From: Deltaproteobacteria bacterium
GTDB lineage: Bacteria > Desulfobacterota > Syntrophia > Syntrophales > UBA5619
Direction of reading: 5' to 3'
Assembly: GCA_021372695.1 (NCBI GenBank)
Contig: JAJFTY010000199.1
Coordinates: forward strand, 1-16,053
Length of the DNA: 16,053 nt
Shown: positions 6,952-14,601 of the stretch, one piece after another
Position numbering within the stretch: position 1 is the stretch's first letter
Layout: the number at the start of each line of letters is the position of its first letter
Translations under genes and position numbers: made by a program
Notes under the pieces: model-generated
What the model saw: the letters and a program-made list of their open reading frames with translations, nothing else
What the model was told of the DNA's origin: nothing
Database searches by the model: none

Positions 6952-8382
6952 ATGATCGATGAACGTCGGAAGGAGTTGCTGAAGAATCTGCCGAAGATCG
7001 ACGAGATGATGCTCAGGATCGACAGGGTGGAGGATCTCGCCGGGTTCCCGCGGGAGATCGTGAAGGAGGCCTGCCGGACCGTCGTTGAGGATCTCCGGGC
7101 GGGCATCCTCGGAGAGAAAGGGGAGGCGTTCCGCCTGCCCACGCCGGAGCAGGCGGCAGACAGGGCCGCGGCGATCGTCGAGGGCTACCGCGCCTACCGG
7201 CTCCGCAGGGTGATCAACGCAACGGGGGTGATCCTCCACACGAACCTCGGCCGGGCGCCCCTCTGCCAGGAGGCGATCGAGCGGGTCGTCGAGGTCGCCC
7301 GAGGGTACTCCAATCTTGAGTACGATCTGGAAAAGGGGCAGCGGGGGCTCCGCTACGACCACGTCCGGGGGCTGCTCTGCGCCCTCTGCGGCGCCGAGGA
7401 CGCGCTCGTCGTCAACAACAACGCCGCCGCGGTGCTCCTGGTTCTCAATTCGCTGGCCGAGGGGAAGGAGGCCATCGTCTCCCGGGGCGAGCTGATCGAG
7501 ATCGGCGGTGAGTTCCGCATCCCCGAGGTGATGGAGAAGAGCGGCTCGCGGCTCCGGGAGGTCGGGACGACGAACCGGACCCGGCTTGCCGACTACGAAC
7601 GGGCGATCGGCCCGGAGACGGGGATCATCCTCAAGGTGCACACGAGCAACTTCCGGATCATGGGTTTCACCGAGGAGGCCGATCTGCCCTCCTTGGTCGC
7701 CCTCGGCAAGAGGCGGGAGATCCCGGTCGTGGATGATCTGGGGAGCGGCTGCCTGATCGAGCTGGACCGCTACGGCCTGGAGCGGGAACCGACCGTCCGC
7801 GACTGTCTGGCCGCCGGCGCGGATGTCGTTACCTTCAGCGGCGACAAGCTCCTGGGCGGACCCCAGGCGGGAATCATCCTGGGAAAGCGGGCCTTCCTGG
7901 AGCGGATCAGGCACAATCCGTTGAACCGCGCGCTCCGGATCGACAAACTGACGCTGGCGGCTCTGGAAGCGACCATGGTGAAGTATCTCCGGCCCGCAGA
8001 GGCGCTCGCCGAGATCCGGGTCCTCCGTGCGCTGACAGAGCCCGCTTCCGACCTGAAGAAGCGCACCAGACGGCTCGCGGCGATGCTCAGGCGCGCATTG
8101 CCGGAAGGGGCGGAAATCGAGCTGGTGGCAGGTGTTTCGATGGCCGGCGGGGGTTCTCTCCCCACCCGGGAGATCCCGACCTTCCTCGTCGGCCTCCGGG
8201 TTTCCGGCCTTTCCGTCTCCGCACTGGAGGCGAAGCTCCGCAAGCGGACACTGCCGGTCATCGCGCGCGTCGCCGTCGACCAGCTCCTTCTCGACGTCCG
8301 GACGATCGATCCGGCGGAGTTCTCCGAGATCCGCGATGCCCTGGGGGAGATTCTGATGGAAGGCAAGGCGCCAGACCGATGA
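6952..8382 (+). CDS. selA: L-seryl-tRNA(Sec) selenium transferase
   Basis: SelA is a PLP-dependent enzyme that converts seryl-tRNA(Sec) to selenocysteinyl-tRNA(Sec) using selenophosphate. The length of 476 residues is close to the bacterial norm. The N-terminal helical domain (L-P-K-I-D at 13-17) is followed by I-N-A-T-G-V-I-L-H-T-N-L-G-R-A at 88-102, a strong SelA signature, then S-N-L-E-Y-D-L (120-126). The PLP lysine is Lys299 in T-F-S-G-D-K-L-L-G-G-P-Q-A-G. The ATG at 6952 has AGGTG four bases upstream. The stop overlaps the next start (ATGA). selB, selC and selD are not in the window. The gene implies that the organism uses TGA as selenocysteine in some genes; I found no convincing in-frame TGA selenoprotein here. 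Confidence 0.97.
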   Translation: MIDERRKELLKNLPKIDEMMLRIDRVEDLAGFPREIVKEACRTVVEDLRAGILGEKGEAFRLPTPEQAADRAAAIVEGYRAYRLRRVINATGVILHTNLGRAPLCQEAIERVVEVARGYSNLEYDLEKGQRGLRYDHVRGLLCALCGAEDALVVNNNAAAVLLVLNSLAEGKEAIVSRGELIEIGGEFRIPEVMEKSGSRLREVGTTNRTRLADYERAIGPETGIILKVHTSNFRIMGFTEEADLPSLVALGKRREIPVVDDLGSGCLIELDRYGLEREPTVRDCLAAGADVVTFSGDKLLGGPQAGIILGKRAFLERIRHNPLNRALRIDKLTLAALEATMVKYLRPAEALAEIRVLRALTEPASDLKKRTRRLAAMLRRALPEGAEIELVAGVSMAGGGSLPTREIPTFLVGLRVSGLSVSALEAKLRKRTLPVIARVAVDQLLLDVRTIDPAEFSEIRDALGEILMEGKAPDR

Positions 8383-9404
8383 CCGGGACGACCGACAGGG
8401 GCGATGTGCTCCCCGTTCCAGACAAAGGCGATGAAAGATGCGGCGGGTGCAACGTTCATTTCACGGTCGTGCCGGAACAGGGGGGCCTGCGCCTGGACCT
8501 CTTCCTCGTCGGCCGGGAGATCGGACTTTCGCGCTCGCAGGTTCAGCGCGCCGTCAATGAGGGACGGGTCCGGGTGAACGGAAGCCCGGCCCGGTCAGGG
8601 CGGAAGCTGAAGCCCGGGGATGAGGTGGCGGTCTTCCTCCCGGAGGCGAAACCGTCGGGGGTCCTTCCCGAGGCGATCCCGCTTTCGATCCTCTACGAGG
8701 ATGCGTCGCTCCTGGTCGTCGACAAGCCGGCGGGGATGGTCGTCCATCCGGCCGCGGGCCATGCGGACGGGACCCTGGTCAATGCGCTTCTGCACCACTG
8801 CCGCGACCTCTCGGGAATCGGCGGCGTTCTGCGTCCCGGGATCGTTCACCGCCTGGACAAGGAGACCTCCGGACTCCTGGTCGTCGCCAAATCCGACGCA
8901 GCCCACCAGGGGCTGGCGGCGCAGTTCAAACGCCACGAAGTGAAAAAAACCTACCAGGCCCTCGTCGTCGGGGAGCCGGGGGCAGAGGGCGGCCGGATCG
9001 AAGCCGCCGTGGGGCGGCACCCGACCGACCGCAAAAAAATGTCCACGCAAAGCCGCCGTGGCCGGTCGGCCGTGACGGTCTGGCGCGTCCGCGAACGCTA
9101 CGGGGTCGCGGCGCTCCTGGAGGTGGATATCGAGACGGGCCGGACCCATCAGATCCGGGTCCACCTGACGGACCTCGGCCATCCCGTCGTCGGTGACCGG
9201 GTCTATGGCGGCGCCGGGAGAATCCGGACCGTCGGCGATCCGGCAGCGCGGGCACGGATGAAGGCGATGGACCGCCAGGCCCTCCATGCCTGGCGCCTTG
9301 CCTTTGCCCATCCCCTCACCGGGGAGGATATGGCGTTCACCGCACCGCTGCCGGCCGATATGGCCGGCCTCTGTGCCTTCCTCCGGGAGAGGGGTGAGGG
9401 GTGA
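8379..9404 (+). CDS. rluD: RluA-family 23S rRNA pseudouridine synthase (RluD-like)
   Basis: This enzyme isomerises specific uridines of 23S rRNA to pseudouridine. In the 341-residue protein an S4 RNA-binding domain covers about residues 36-85 (L-R-L-D-L-F-L, then S-R-S-Q-V-Q-R-A-V-N-E-G). The catalytic domain carries the family motif H-R-L-D-K-E-T-S-G-L-L at 157-167, with the catalytic Asp160, and G-R-T-H-Q-I-R-V-H-L near the C-terminus. The ATG at 8379 overlaps the selA stop, favouring coupled translation. It gives a 27-residue extension before the usual FTV start, including a C-G-G-C. A GTG at 8406 with AGGGG four bases upstream is an alternative start. The neighbouring rluD-pgeF pair is a widely conserved arrangement, as in E. 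coli rluD-yfiH. The exact target uridines are inferred from family only. Confidence 0.93.
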   Translation: MTGTTDRGDVLPVPDKGDERCGGCNVHFTVVPEQGGLRLDLFLVGREIGLSRSQVQRAVNEGRVRVNGSPARSGRKLKPGDEVAVFLPEAKPSGVLPEAIPLSILYEDASLLVVDKPAGMVVHPAAGHADGTLVNALLHHCRDLSGIGGVLRPGIVHRLDKETSGLLVVAKSDAAHQGLAAQFKRHEVKKTYQALVVGEPGAEGGRIEAAVGRHPTDRKKMSTQSRRGRSAVTVWRVRERYGVAALLEVDIETGRTHQIRVHLTDLGHPVVGDRVYGGAGRIRTVGDPAARARMKAMDRQALHAWRLAFAHPLTGEDMAFTAPLPADMAGLCAFLRERGEG

Positions 9405-9406
9405 CC

Positions 9407-10249
9407 ATGTTTCGTCTCGCCCGCCGGGGGGCCATCGAATATCTCGAAGGCGACGATCCAGAGTCGCAGGATGGGCTGGCACAGGTCTTCTGCACACGCC
9501 TGGGCGGCGTGAGCACCGGTCCCTATTCCAGCCTCAACCTGGGGTATCTTGCGGGAGACCGGTGGGAGGATGTCCGCCGGAATCAGAAGCTCGTCGAAGA
9601 GGCCTTTGGAATCGAGCCGGGACGGCTGATCCTGATGAGGCAGGTCCATGGCGACCGGATCGTGCTCCTTGAAGGCGATGCGCCCCTTCCGGAAGCCCCG
9701 CCCGAATGCGATGGTCTGATCACCGACCGGCCGGGCGTGGCCCTCGCGGTCCGGACGGCGGACTGCGTTCCCCTCCTTTTCGCGGACCGCAGCCGCAGGA
9801 TCATCGGGGCGGCCCATGCCGGCTGGCGGGGGACCGCGCTCGGCATCGTCAGAAAGATGGCCGAGACCCTCGCCGCAAGGTTTTCCGTGCGGCCATGCGA
9901 TCTGACCGTCCGGATCGGACCGGCGATCGGCCCCTGCTGTTATCAGGTTGACTCGCCGGTTTTCGCCGCCTTTTCCGCCATGGCCGGCGCGGATCTCTTC
10001 CTCCGCCCCTGCGCGGAGGAGGGGCGCTTTATGTGCGATCTTGTTCTCGCGAACCGCCTCCAGCTCGAGGCCGCCGGGGTGCCGTCCGCAAATATCGATT
10101 CTGCCGGTCTCTGCACCGCCTGCCGTCCGGATCTCTTCTTCTCACACCGCGGCCAGGCGGGCTCTGCGGGCAGGATGATCAACCTGATCATGCTCGCCGG
10201 CCGGGGCAGATCCAAAAAATGCTTGACAGCGGACGGCGGTTTGGTATAA
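9407..10249 (+). CDS. pgeF: Peptidoglycan editing factor / laccase-domain protein (YfiH family)
   Basis: This is a member of the YfiH/YlmD (DUF152, multicopper-oxidase-like) family. Members have been described as zinc-dependent purine nucleoside hydrolases/phosphorylases, and as PgeF proteins that keep L-Ser out of peptidoglycan precursors. The 280-residue protein shows all the metal-site blocks: Q-V-H-G (His81), T-A-D-C-V-P (Cys120) and A-H-A-G-W-R-G (His137), plus G-P-A-I-G-P-C-C-Y-Q. The ATG at 9407 has GAGGG about six bases upstream. A GTG at 9401, which overlaps the rluD stop as GTGA, would add two residues and is nearly as good. The TAA stop lies within the -10 box of the rho promoter. 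The gene belongs to the selA-rluD-pgeF run. Confidence 0.92.
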   Translation: MFRLARRGAIEYLEGDDPESQDGLAQVFCTRLGGVSTGPYSSLNLGYLAGDRWEDVRRNQKLVEEAFGIEPGRLILMRQVHGDRIVLLEGDAPLPEAPPECDGLITDRPGVALAVRTADCVPLLFADRSRRIIGAAHAGWRGTALGIVRKMAETLAARFSVRPCDLTVRIGPAIGPCCYQVDSPVFAAFSAMAGADLFLRPCAEEGRFMCDLVLANRLQLEAAGVPSANIDSAGLCTACRPDLFFSHRGQAGSAGRMINLIMLAGRGRSKKCLTADGGLV

Positions 10250-10250
10250 A
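10223..10250 (+). promoter_or_regulatory. Strong sigma-70 promoter for rho, extended -10
   Basis: A perfect -35 box TTGACA (10223-10228) is followed by a 16-base spacer and TATAAA (10245-10250). TG sits one base before the -10 (TGGTATAAA), making an extended -10 element. It overlaps the last codons of pgeF. Transcription should begin near 10257, leaving about 220 bases of leader before the rho start. Confidence 0.8.
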
Positions 10251-10401
10251 CCTGAACGCAATTCAGAAAGGTGTGTGCTAAGTCCTTCCTTATTGGATTG
10301 ATTCCAGAGACCCTTTAGCAGCCTGAAAAAAATCCGTGCACCTCTTTCGTAAAGTCGTTACATCGGAAAAATCTGAAGTTATTTTCATGGGTTAAACGCA
10401 C

Positions 10402-10420
10402 AAAAACAACAGCTGTTTTT
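10402..10420 (+). promoter_or_regulatory. A/T-rich stem-loop in the rho leader
   Basis: AAAAACA (10402-10408) pairs with TGTTTTT (10414-10420) around a five-base loop ACAGC, ending in a run of five T. The stem is weak, so it is at best a poor terminator or pause site. It lies in the leader of a gene known in enterobacteria to be controlled by Rho-dependent premature termination. Confidence 0.3.
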
Positions 10421-10430
10421 CAAACCGTGG

Positions 10431-10447
10431 CGGATGCTGTGCATCCG
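10431..10447 (+). promoter_or_regulatory. Stem-loop CGGATG-N5-CATCCG in the rho leader
   Basis: This is a perfect 6-bp stem with a CTGTG loop, ending 32 bases before the rho start and upstream of the AGGAAAAG ribosome site. The same six stem bases occur in the hairpin in front of prfA. Confidence 0.4.
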
Positions 10448-10479
10448 GCACGAATCAACGTACCTACAGGAAAAGAAAA

Positions 10480-11727
10480 ATGCATATCGAAGACATCAAG
10501 CGACAGCCGATCAGCGAATTGGCAAAGCTGGCCAAGGACTTGGACGTTCCCGGCGCCAGCGGCATGCGGAGACAGGATCTGATCTTTGCGATCCTCCAGA
10601 CCCAGGCCGAGAAGAACGGGGTCATTTCGGGCTCCGGCGTGCTGGAGATCCTGCCGGACGGCTTTGGATTCCTCCGCGCGGTGGACTACAACTACCTTCC
10701 GAGCCCGGATGACATCTACATCTCGCCGTCGCAGATCAGGCGTTTCAGCCTGAGGACGGGGGACACGGTTTCCGGCGAGGTTCGCCCGCCCAAGGAGGGG
10801 GAGAAGTACTTTGCCCTCCTGAAGGTGGACGAGGTCAACTTCGAAAGCCCGGAGGCGGCGCGCGACAAGATTCTCTTCGACAACCTGACGCCGCTCTACC
10901 CGGAGGAGAAACTCAATCTCGAATTTAACCCGGAGAACCTCTCCACGCGCATCATGGACCTCTTCACCCCGATCGGAAAGGGGCAGCGCGGGCTGATCGT
11001 TTCCCCGCCCCGGGCCGGCAAGACCGTCCTCCTGCAGGATATTGCCCATGCCATCACGACCAACCACAAGGAAGTCGTCCTGATGGTGCTCCTGATCGAC
11101 GAGCGGCCGGAAGAGGTGACGGACATGCAGCGGAGCGTGGCGGGCGAGGTGATCTCCTCGACGTTCGACGAGCCGGCGACGCGCCACGTCCAGGTGGCGG
11201 AGATGGTGATCGAGAAGGCAAAGCGGCTTGTCGAGCACAAGAAAGACGTGGTCATCCTGCTCGACAGCATCACCCGGCTCGCCCGCGCCTACAACACGGT
11301 CGTTCCCCCCTCCGGCAAGGTCCTCTCCGGCGGCGTCGATTCCAACGCCCTCCACAAGCCGAAGCGGTTCTTCGGGGCCGCGCGGAACATCGAGAACGGC
11401 GGGAGCCTGACGATCATCTCGACGGCCCTGATCGATACGGGAAGCCGCATGGACGAGGTCATCTTCGAGGAGTTCAAGGGAACCGGCAACATGGAGCTCC
11501 ATCTCGACCGGCGGATCGCCGATCGGCGCGTTTTCCCGGCCTTCGATCTGATCCGCTCCGGCACGCGGAAGGAAGAGCTGCTGATCCCGAAGCAGAACCT
11601 CAACCGGATCTGGATCCTCCGGAGGCTCCTCCAGGAGATGAACCCGGTCGACGCCATGGAGTTCATCATGGACAAGGTTCGCAAGACGGAGAACAACCAG
11701 CTGTTCCTGGACTCCATGAACTCGTAG
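10480..11727 (+). CDS. rho: Transcription termination factor Rho
   Basis: Rho is the hexameric RNA-dependent ATPase/translocase that ends untranslated transcripts. The 415-residue protein has the classic layout. An N-terminal helical Rho_N region covers about 1-45, and the cold-shock-like RNA-binding domain carries D-G-F-G-F-L-R (60-66). The ATPase core has Walker [13 protein letters not shown] (171-182), Walker B V-V-I-L-L-D (257-262) and the Q-loop region ending [11 protein letters not shown] (277-287). There is no large insertion in the RNA-binding part. The ATG at 10480 has AGGAAAAG four bases upstream. It has its own strong promoter and a long leader, suggesting autoregulation as known for other rho genes. 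No clear terminator follows it; rpmE starts 135 bases later from its own promoter. Confidence 0.98.
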   Translation: MHIEDIKRQPISELAKLAKDLDVPGASGMRRQDLIFAILQTQAEKNGVISGSGVLEILPDGFGFLRAVDYNYLPSPDDIYISPSQIRRFSLRTGDTVSGEVRPPKEGEKYFALLKVDEVNFESPEAARDKILFDNLTPLYPEEKLNLEFNPENLSTRIMDLFTPIGKGQRGLIVSPPRAGKTVLLQDIAHAITTNHKEVVLMVLLIDERPEEVTDMQRSVAGEVISSTFDEPATRHVQVAEMVIEKAKRLVEHKKDVVILLDSITRLARAYNTVVPPSGKVLSGGVDSNALHKPKRFFGAARNIENGGSLTIISTALIDTGSRMDEVIFEEFKGTGNMELHLDRRIADRRVFPAFDLIRSGTRKEELLIPKQNLNRIWILRRLLQEMNPVDAMEFIMDKVRKTENNQLFLDSMNS

Positions 11728-11760
11728 GTCCCGTTCGCCGGCTTCGGGAATAAATTTTGC

Positions 11761-11788
11761 TTGAGTTTGAAAAATAAACGGTTATAAT
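11761..11788 (+). promoter_or_regulatory. Sigma-70 promoter for rpmE
   Basis: TTGAGT (11761-11766), a 16-base spacer and a perfect TATAAT (11783-11788) lie between rho and rpmE in a locally A/T-rich stretch. Predicted transcription starts near 11795, giving a leader of about 68 bases. Confidence 0.7.
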
Positions 11789-11797
11789 CCCTCGCTT

Positions 11798-11824
11798 GCG
11801 CCGATGGGACATGGCGATCGGCGT
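11798..11824 (+). promoter_or_regulatory. Stem-loop at the 5' end of the rpmE leader, possible bL31 leader element
   Basis: CGCCGAT (11799-11805) pairs perfectly with ATCGGCG (11817-11823) around an 11-base loop, and the G-T pair 11798/11824 can extend it. It sits almost exactly at the predicted transcript start and ends 38 bases before the rpmE ATG. Ribosomal protein L31 mRNAs in several phyla carry structured autoregulatory leaders, so this is a candidate; the role is inferred. Confidence 0.4.
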
Positions 11825-11862
11825 GACGATCCGCGACTGACTTTAAGATAGGAAGGTTCGAT

Positions 11863-12081
11863 ATGAAAGAAGGAATTCATCCGGAATACCAGGAATGCGT
11901 CATTACCTGCGTGTGCGGGAACGTGATCAAGACGAGGTCGACCAAGAAGGAGATCAAGACGGAGATCTGTTCCCAGTGCCATCCCTTCATGACGGGGAAG
12001 CAGAAGATCATGGACACCGCAGGACGCGTGGAGCGGTTCAACAAGAAGTACGCCGGCCTGGACAAAGACAAGAAGGCGTAG
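11863..12081 (+). CDS. rpmE: 50S ribosomal protein L31 (bL31), zinc-binding type
   Basis: This is a large-subunit ribosomal protein that helps bridge the two subunits. The 72 residues match the family length. It begins M-K-x-x-I-H-P, and carries Cys16, Cys18, Cys36 and Cys39 (C-V-C-G and C-S-Q-C-H-P-F), so it is the zinc-containing form rather than the zinc-free paralogue made under zinc starvation. F-M-T-G-K-Q and [10 protein letters not shown] complete the family pattern. The ATG at 11863 has AGGAAGG six bases upstream. It has its own promoter and is followed by a long gene-free stretch with hairpins. Confidence 0.97.
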   Translation: MKEGIHPEYQECVITCVCGNVIKTRSTKKEIKTEICSQCHPFMTGKQKIMDTAGRVERFNKKYAGLDKDKKA

Positions 12082-12120
12082 CCGGCCGTTGAAGAATGGC
12101 TGATCCCGATAAAAGGGAAA

Positions 12121-12161
12121 GATGAAACGGGGACAGGTGTGAAATCTGTCCCCGTTTCATC
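12121..12161. repeat. Perfect 16-bp palindrome, REP-like element
   Basis: GATGAAACGGGGACAG (12121-12136) and its exact reverse complement (12146-12161) flank a nine-base loop. It lies 39 bases after the rpmE stop. No T-run follows, so it is not a standard intrinsic terminator. The core CGGGGACAG/CTGTCCCCG resembles dispersed palindromes I recall from related genomes; copy number cannot be judged from this window. Confidence 0.65.
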
Positions 12162-12177
12162 CGTTTCGTCTGCCGCT

Positions 12178-12223
12178 CAGCCCCCCGGAAGCGCACACGT
12201 CGGCTTTGTGACACCGGGGGCTG
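12178..12223 (+). terminator. Terminator-like hairpin after rpmE
   Basis: CAGCCCCC (12178-12185) pairs with GGGGGCTG (12216-12223). The adjoining GG and CC bases extend the stem past one bulged C, and inner CACA/TGTG can pair further. Only three T follow, so termination would be weak or would depend on the stem alone. Confidence 0.4.
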
Positions 12224-12446
12224 TTTGACCAGACGCTCTGGAACGGCCCGGTCGCCGCTTTTTTCGGCGGACTCCCGATGGGTCCGATTTTTCAAAGGGG
12301 GGGTCTGCGGCGGCGACGCCGGACGCGGGTTTTCCTTCCTCTGACGTTTCGGGACGGCGCCGGCGGTCCGGCGACCTCTTTCCGAACCCTTCTTCTATGG
12401 TTTCAGACTGAAATCGCAGCCGGTGATGACACCCATGGCGCCCGAC

Positions 12447-12470
12447 CGGCCGGATGCCGCCATCCGGTCG
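12447..12470 (+). promoter_or_regulatory. Strong GC hairpin in front of prfA
   Basis: Bases 12447-12456 pair with 12461-12470 (ten pairs, one of them G-T) around a CCGC loop. The hairpin ends 33 bases before the prfA start. Its core CGGATG/CATCCG is the same as in the rho leader hairpin at 10431-10447. Confidence 0.4.
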
Positions 12471-12503
12471 CCGGTTCTGCGGCGAAGAGATAGAGCAACA
12501 AGG

Positions 12504-13574
12504 ATGTTTTCAAAATTGAATGAAATAGAATCCCGGTACCGGGATCTGGAGCAGCTCCTGAGCGACCCGGCCGTTGTCGGAAAGCCCGGGGTCTACCAGA
12601 AGTACGCTAAGGAGCATGCCGATCTCAATCCCCTGGTGGAGACCTTCCGCGAATACGAGAAAACCAGCCGCCGCATCGAAGAGGATCAGGCACTCCTCCG
12701 GGAGAGCGATGAAGAGCTGAAGGAGATCGCCCGGGAGGAGCTTCCCCAGCTTCAGGCGTCCCTGGAGGAGCTGACGGAGAGGCTGAAACTCCTTCTCCTG
12801 CCCCGGGACCCGAACGATGAGAAGAACGTCTTTCTCGAGATCCGGGCCGGCACGGGGGGCGATGAGGCGGGGCTGTTCGCGGAAGACCTTTTCCGGATGT
12901 ACGCCCGTTTTGCGGAGACCTCCGGATGGAAGATCGAGGTGATGAGTTGCACCCCCGCAGGCGGCATGGGCGGGTTCAAGGAGATCATCGCCCTCATCAC
13001 GGGAAAGGGCGCCTACAGCCGGCTCAAATACGAAAGTGGGGTCCACCGCGTCCAGCGGGTTCCGGTCACCGAGGCCCAGGGGCGGATCCACACCTCGGCG
13101 GTGACGGTGGCGATCCTCCCGGAGGCGGACGAGGTGGATCTTCAGATCGATCCGGGCGACCTCAGGATCGACGTTTACCACTCGAGCGGCCACGGCGGAC
13201 AGAGCGTCAACACGACCGATTCGGCTGTCCGGATCGTCCATCTGCCGACGGGGCTGATCGTCACCTGCCAGGACGAAAAATCCCAGCTCAAGAACAAGCA
13301 CAAGGCGATGAAGGTCCTCCGGGCGCGCCTCCTGGACGACGCGATGAAGAAGCACAACGATGCGATCTCGGAAACCAGGAAGAGCCAGGTGGGGAGCGGG
13401 GACCGGAGCGAACGGATCCGGACCTACAATTTCCCCCAGGGCCGGGTGACCGACCACCGGATCGGACTCACGTCCTACAGCCTGGAGAATTTCCTCAACG
13501 GCGACATCGGTTTCATGATCGACGGCCTGACGACCCATTTCCAGGCCGAGACCCTCAAGCAAACGGGGCATTGA
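12504..13574 (+). CDS. prfA: Peptide chain release factor 1 (RF1)
   Basis: RF1 recognises UAA and UAG stop codons and triggers peptide release. The 356-residue protein is close to the usual length. The codon-reading P-x-T motif is Pro187-Val188-Thr189 in [15 protein letters not shown], which marks RF1 rather than RF2 (S-P-F). The catalytic GGQ is at 231-233 in [14 protein letters not shown]. The ATG at 12504 begins the typical M-x-x-K-L sequence. Only AAGG lies directly before it, so its ribosome site is poor; an in-frame ATG at 12426 would add an unlikely 26-residue leader. prmC, whose product methylates the GGQ glutamine, follows 86 bases later. Confidence 0.97.
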   Translation: MFSKLNEIESRYRDLEQLLSDPAVVGKPGVYQKYAKEHADLNPLVETFREYEKTSRRIEEDQALLRESDEELKEIAREELPQLQASLEELTERLKLLLLPRDPNDEKNVFLEIRAGTGGDEAGLFAEDLFRMYARFAETSGWKIEVMSCTPAGGMGGFKEIIALITGKGAYSRLKYESGVHRVQRVPVTEAQGRIHTSAVTVAILPEADEVDLQIDPGDLRIDVYHSSGHGGQSVNTTDSAVRIVHLPTGLIVTCQDEKSQLKNKHKAMKVLRARLLDDAMKKHNDAISETRKSQVGSGDRSERIRTYNFPQGRVTDHRIGLTSYSLENFLNGDIGFMIDGLTTHFQAETLKQTGH

Positions 13575-13660
13575 CCGGGCGCGCAGCCGCAGTTCCGACT
13601 TCATTCTCACCGGTTCACCGTCTTCCGGAGCCTGCGGGAACCGATGGGGGAGCCTGTAAG

Positions 13661-14518
13661 ATGACCGATATCCGGACCATCCTCCGTCGCGCGACTCACG
13701 ATCTTTCCGCAAGCGGCAGCCCATCCCCCAGGCTCGACGCCGAAGTTCTCCTGGCGCGCCTTCTGGGGATCGACCGCACGCGGATCATTCTGGAGCCGGG
13801 CAGAGAACTTTCGGCAGGGGAGGAGGCGGAGTTCGCCCGTGCGATCGAGCGGCGAAGGCTCGGCGAACCGGTCTCCTACATTCTCGGGGAGAAGGAGTTC
13901 TGGTCGCTGCGCTTCGAGGTCGGCTCCGAGGTTCTGATCCCGCGGCCGGAGACGGAGTGCCTCGTCGAGGAACTCCTCCGGCATTACCGCGCCCCCCGGC
14001 CGGGGCTCCGGATTCTCGACATCGGGACGGGGAGCGGCGCGATCGCCATTGTGCTGGCCCGGGAGCTGCCCGAGGCCCGGGTGGCCGCAACCGACATCTC
14101 GCCGGGGGCGATCGCCGTGGCAAGCCGGAATGCCGCGGCCCATGGGGTCGCCGGGCGAATCGAGTTCTTTCAGGGTGACCTTTTCGCAACGGCGGCCGGG
14201 GAGTGGGATATCATCTGCTCCAACCCGCCCTATGTTCCGGAGGATGAGTACGAACGGCTGCCCGCCGGAATCCGGGATTTCGAGCCCCGGGAGGCGCTGA
14301 TCGCGGGACCCGAAGGGCTGGATTTCTACCGGAGGATCATCCGGGAGGGGCCGCGCCGGCTGAAGCCGGGCGGGCGGATCTTTCTCGAGATCGGCGAGGG
14401 GCAGCGAGACGCGGTCGAAGCGCTCTTCCGCGATGCCGGAGGGTACGAAGAGATCTCCTTCCGGAAGGACTACGGTGGGATCGACCGCGTGGCGTCGGCC
14501 CGCAAGATGGTGTCGTAG
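13661..14518 (+). CDS. prmC: Peptide chain release factor N5-glutamine methyltransferase
   Basis: PrmC (HemK) uses S-adenosylmethionine to methylate the glutamine of the GGQ motif of release factors. The 285-residue protein has an N-terminal helical domain with E-P-V-S-Y-I-L-G-E-K-E-F (69-80) and L-I-P-R-P-E-T-E (92-99). It also has the SAM-binding loop D-I-G-T-G-S-G-A-I-A-I (120-130) and the substrate-glutamine motif N-P-P-Y (188-191). The ATG at 13661 is the first in-frame ATG ahead of the conserved domain; GGGGGAG lies about ten bases upstream. The frame stays open far upstream across prfA, but that part is a GC-driven shadow. The enzyme modifies the product of the preceding gene, so the pair forms a functional unit. 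Confidence 0.96.
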   Translation: MTDIRTILRRATHDLSASGSPSPRLDAEVLLARLLGIDRTRIILEPGRELSAGEEAEFARAIERRRLGEPVSYILGEKEFWSLRFEVGSEVLIPRPETECLVEELLRHYRAPRPGLRILDIGTGSGAIAIVLARELPEARVAATDISPGAIAVASRNAAAHGVAGRIEFFQGDLFATAAGEWDIICSNPPYVPEDEYERLPAGIRDFEPREALIAGPEGLDFYRRIIREGPRRLKPGGRIFLEIGEGQRDAVEALFRDAGGYEEISFRKDYGGIDRVASARKMVS

Positions 14519-14601
14519 GGGATGCCGCGGAGGACGCTGCGGTGGATGTCGCGGTGATCGTCGTGATCCCTCGGCGCACCGGATCTTTTTCGACCCTGCC
14601 C

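Larger units (their letters stand above)
12082..12503. other. 422-base gene-free stretch between rpmE and prfA
   Basis: I see no credible gene on either strand. The stretch holds a perfect 16-bp palindrome (12121-12161), a terminator-like hairpin (12178-12223), a 13-base dyad TTTCAGACTGAAA (12401-12413) and a strong hairpin next to prfA (12447-12470). No promoter with two good boxes was found, so the origin of the prfA transcript is unclear. Confidence 0.7.

Noticed and set aside
10271..10318. Short leader peptides in the rho leader (GTG at 10271, 15 codons; GTG at 10275, 8 codons)
   Set aside because: The ribosome site is too close or weak, and there is no codon pattern suggesting attenuation. 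A Met-Gly-stop at 10387 is also trivial.
12038..12295. Small minus-strand frame of 85 codons after rpmE
   Set aside because: It crosses the palindrome and hairpin, has no good ribosome site, and its product has no family features.
12926..13660. Upstream extension of the prmC frame across prfA
   Set aside because: The extension is a low-complexity R/G/P/D-rich shadow of prfA; normal PrmC begins at 13661.
12510..13724. Minus-strand open frame of 404 codons opposite prfA
   Set aside because: prfA is certain on the + strand, and the antisense product has no recognisable motif.
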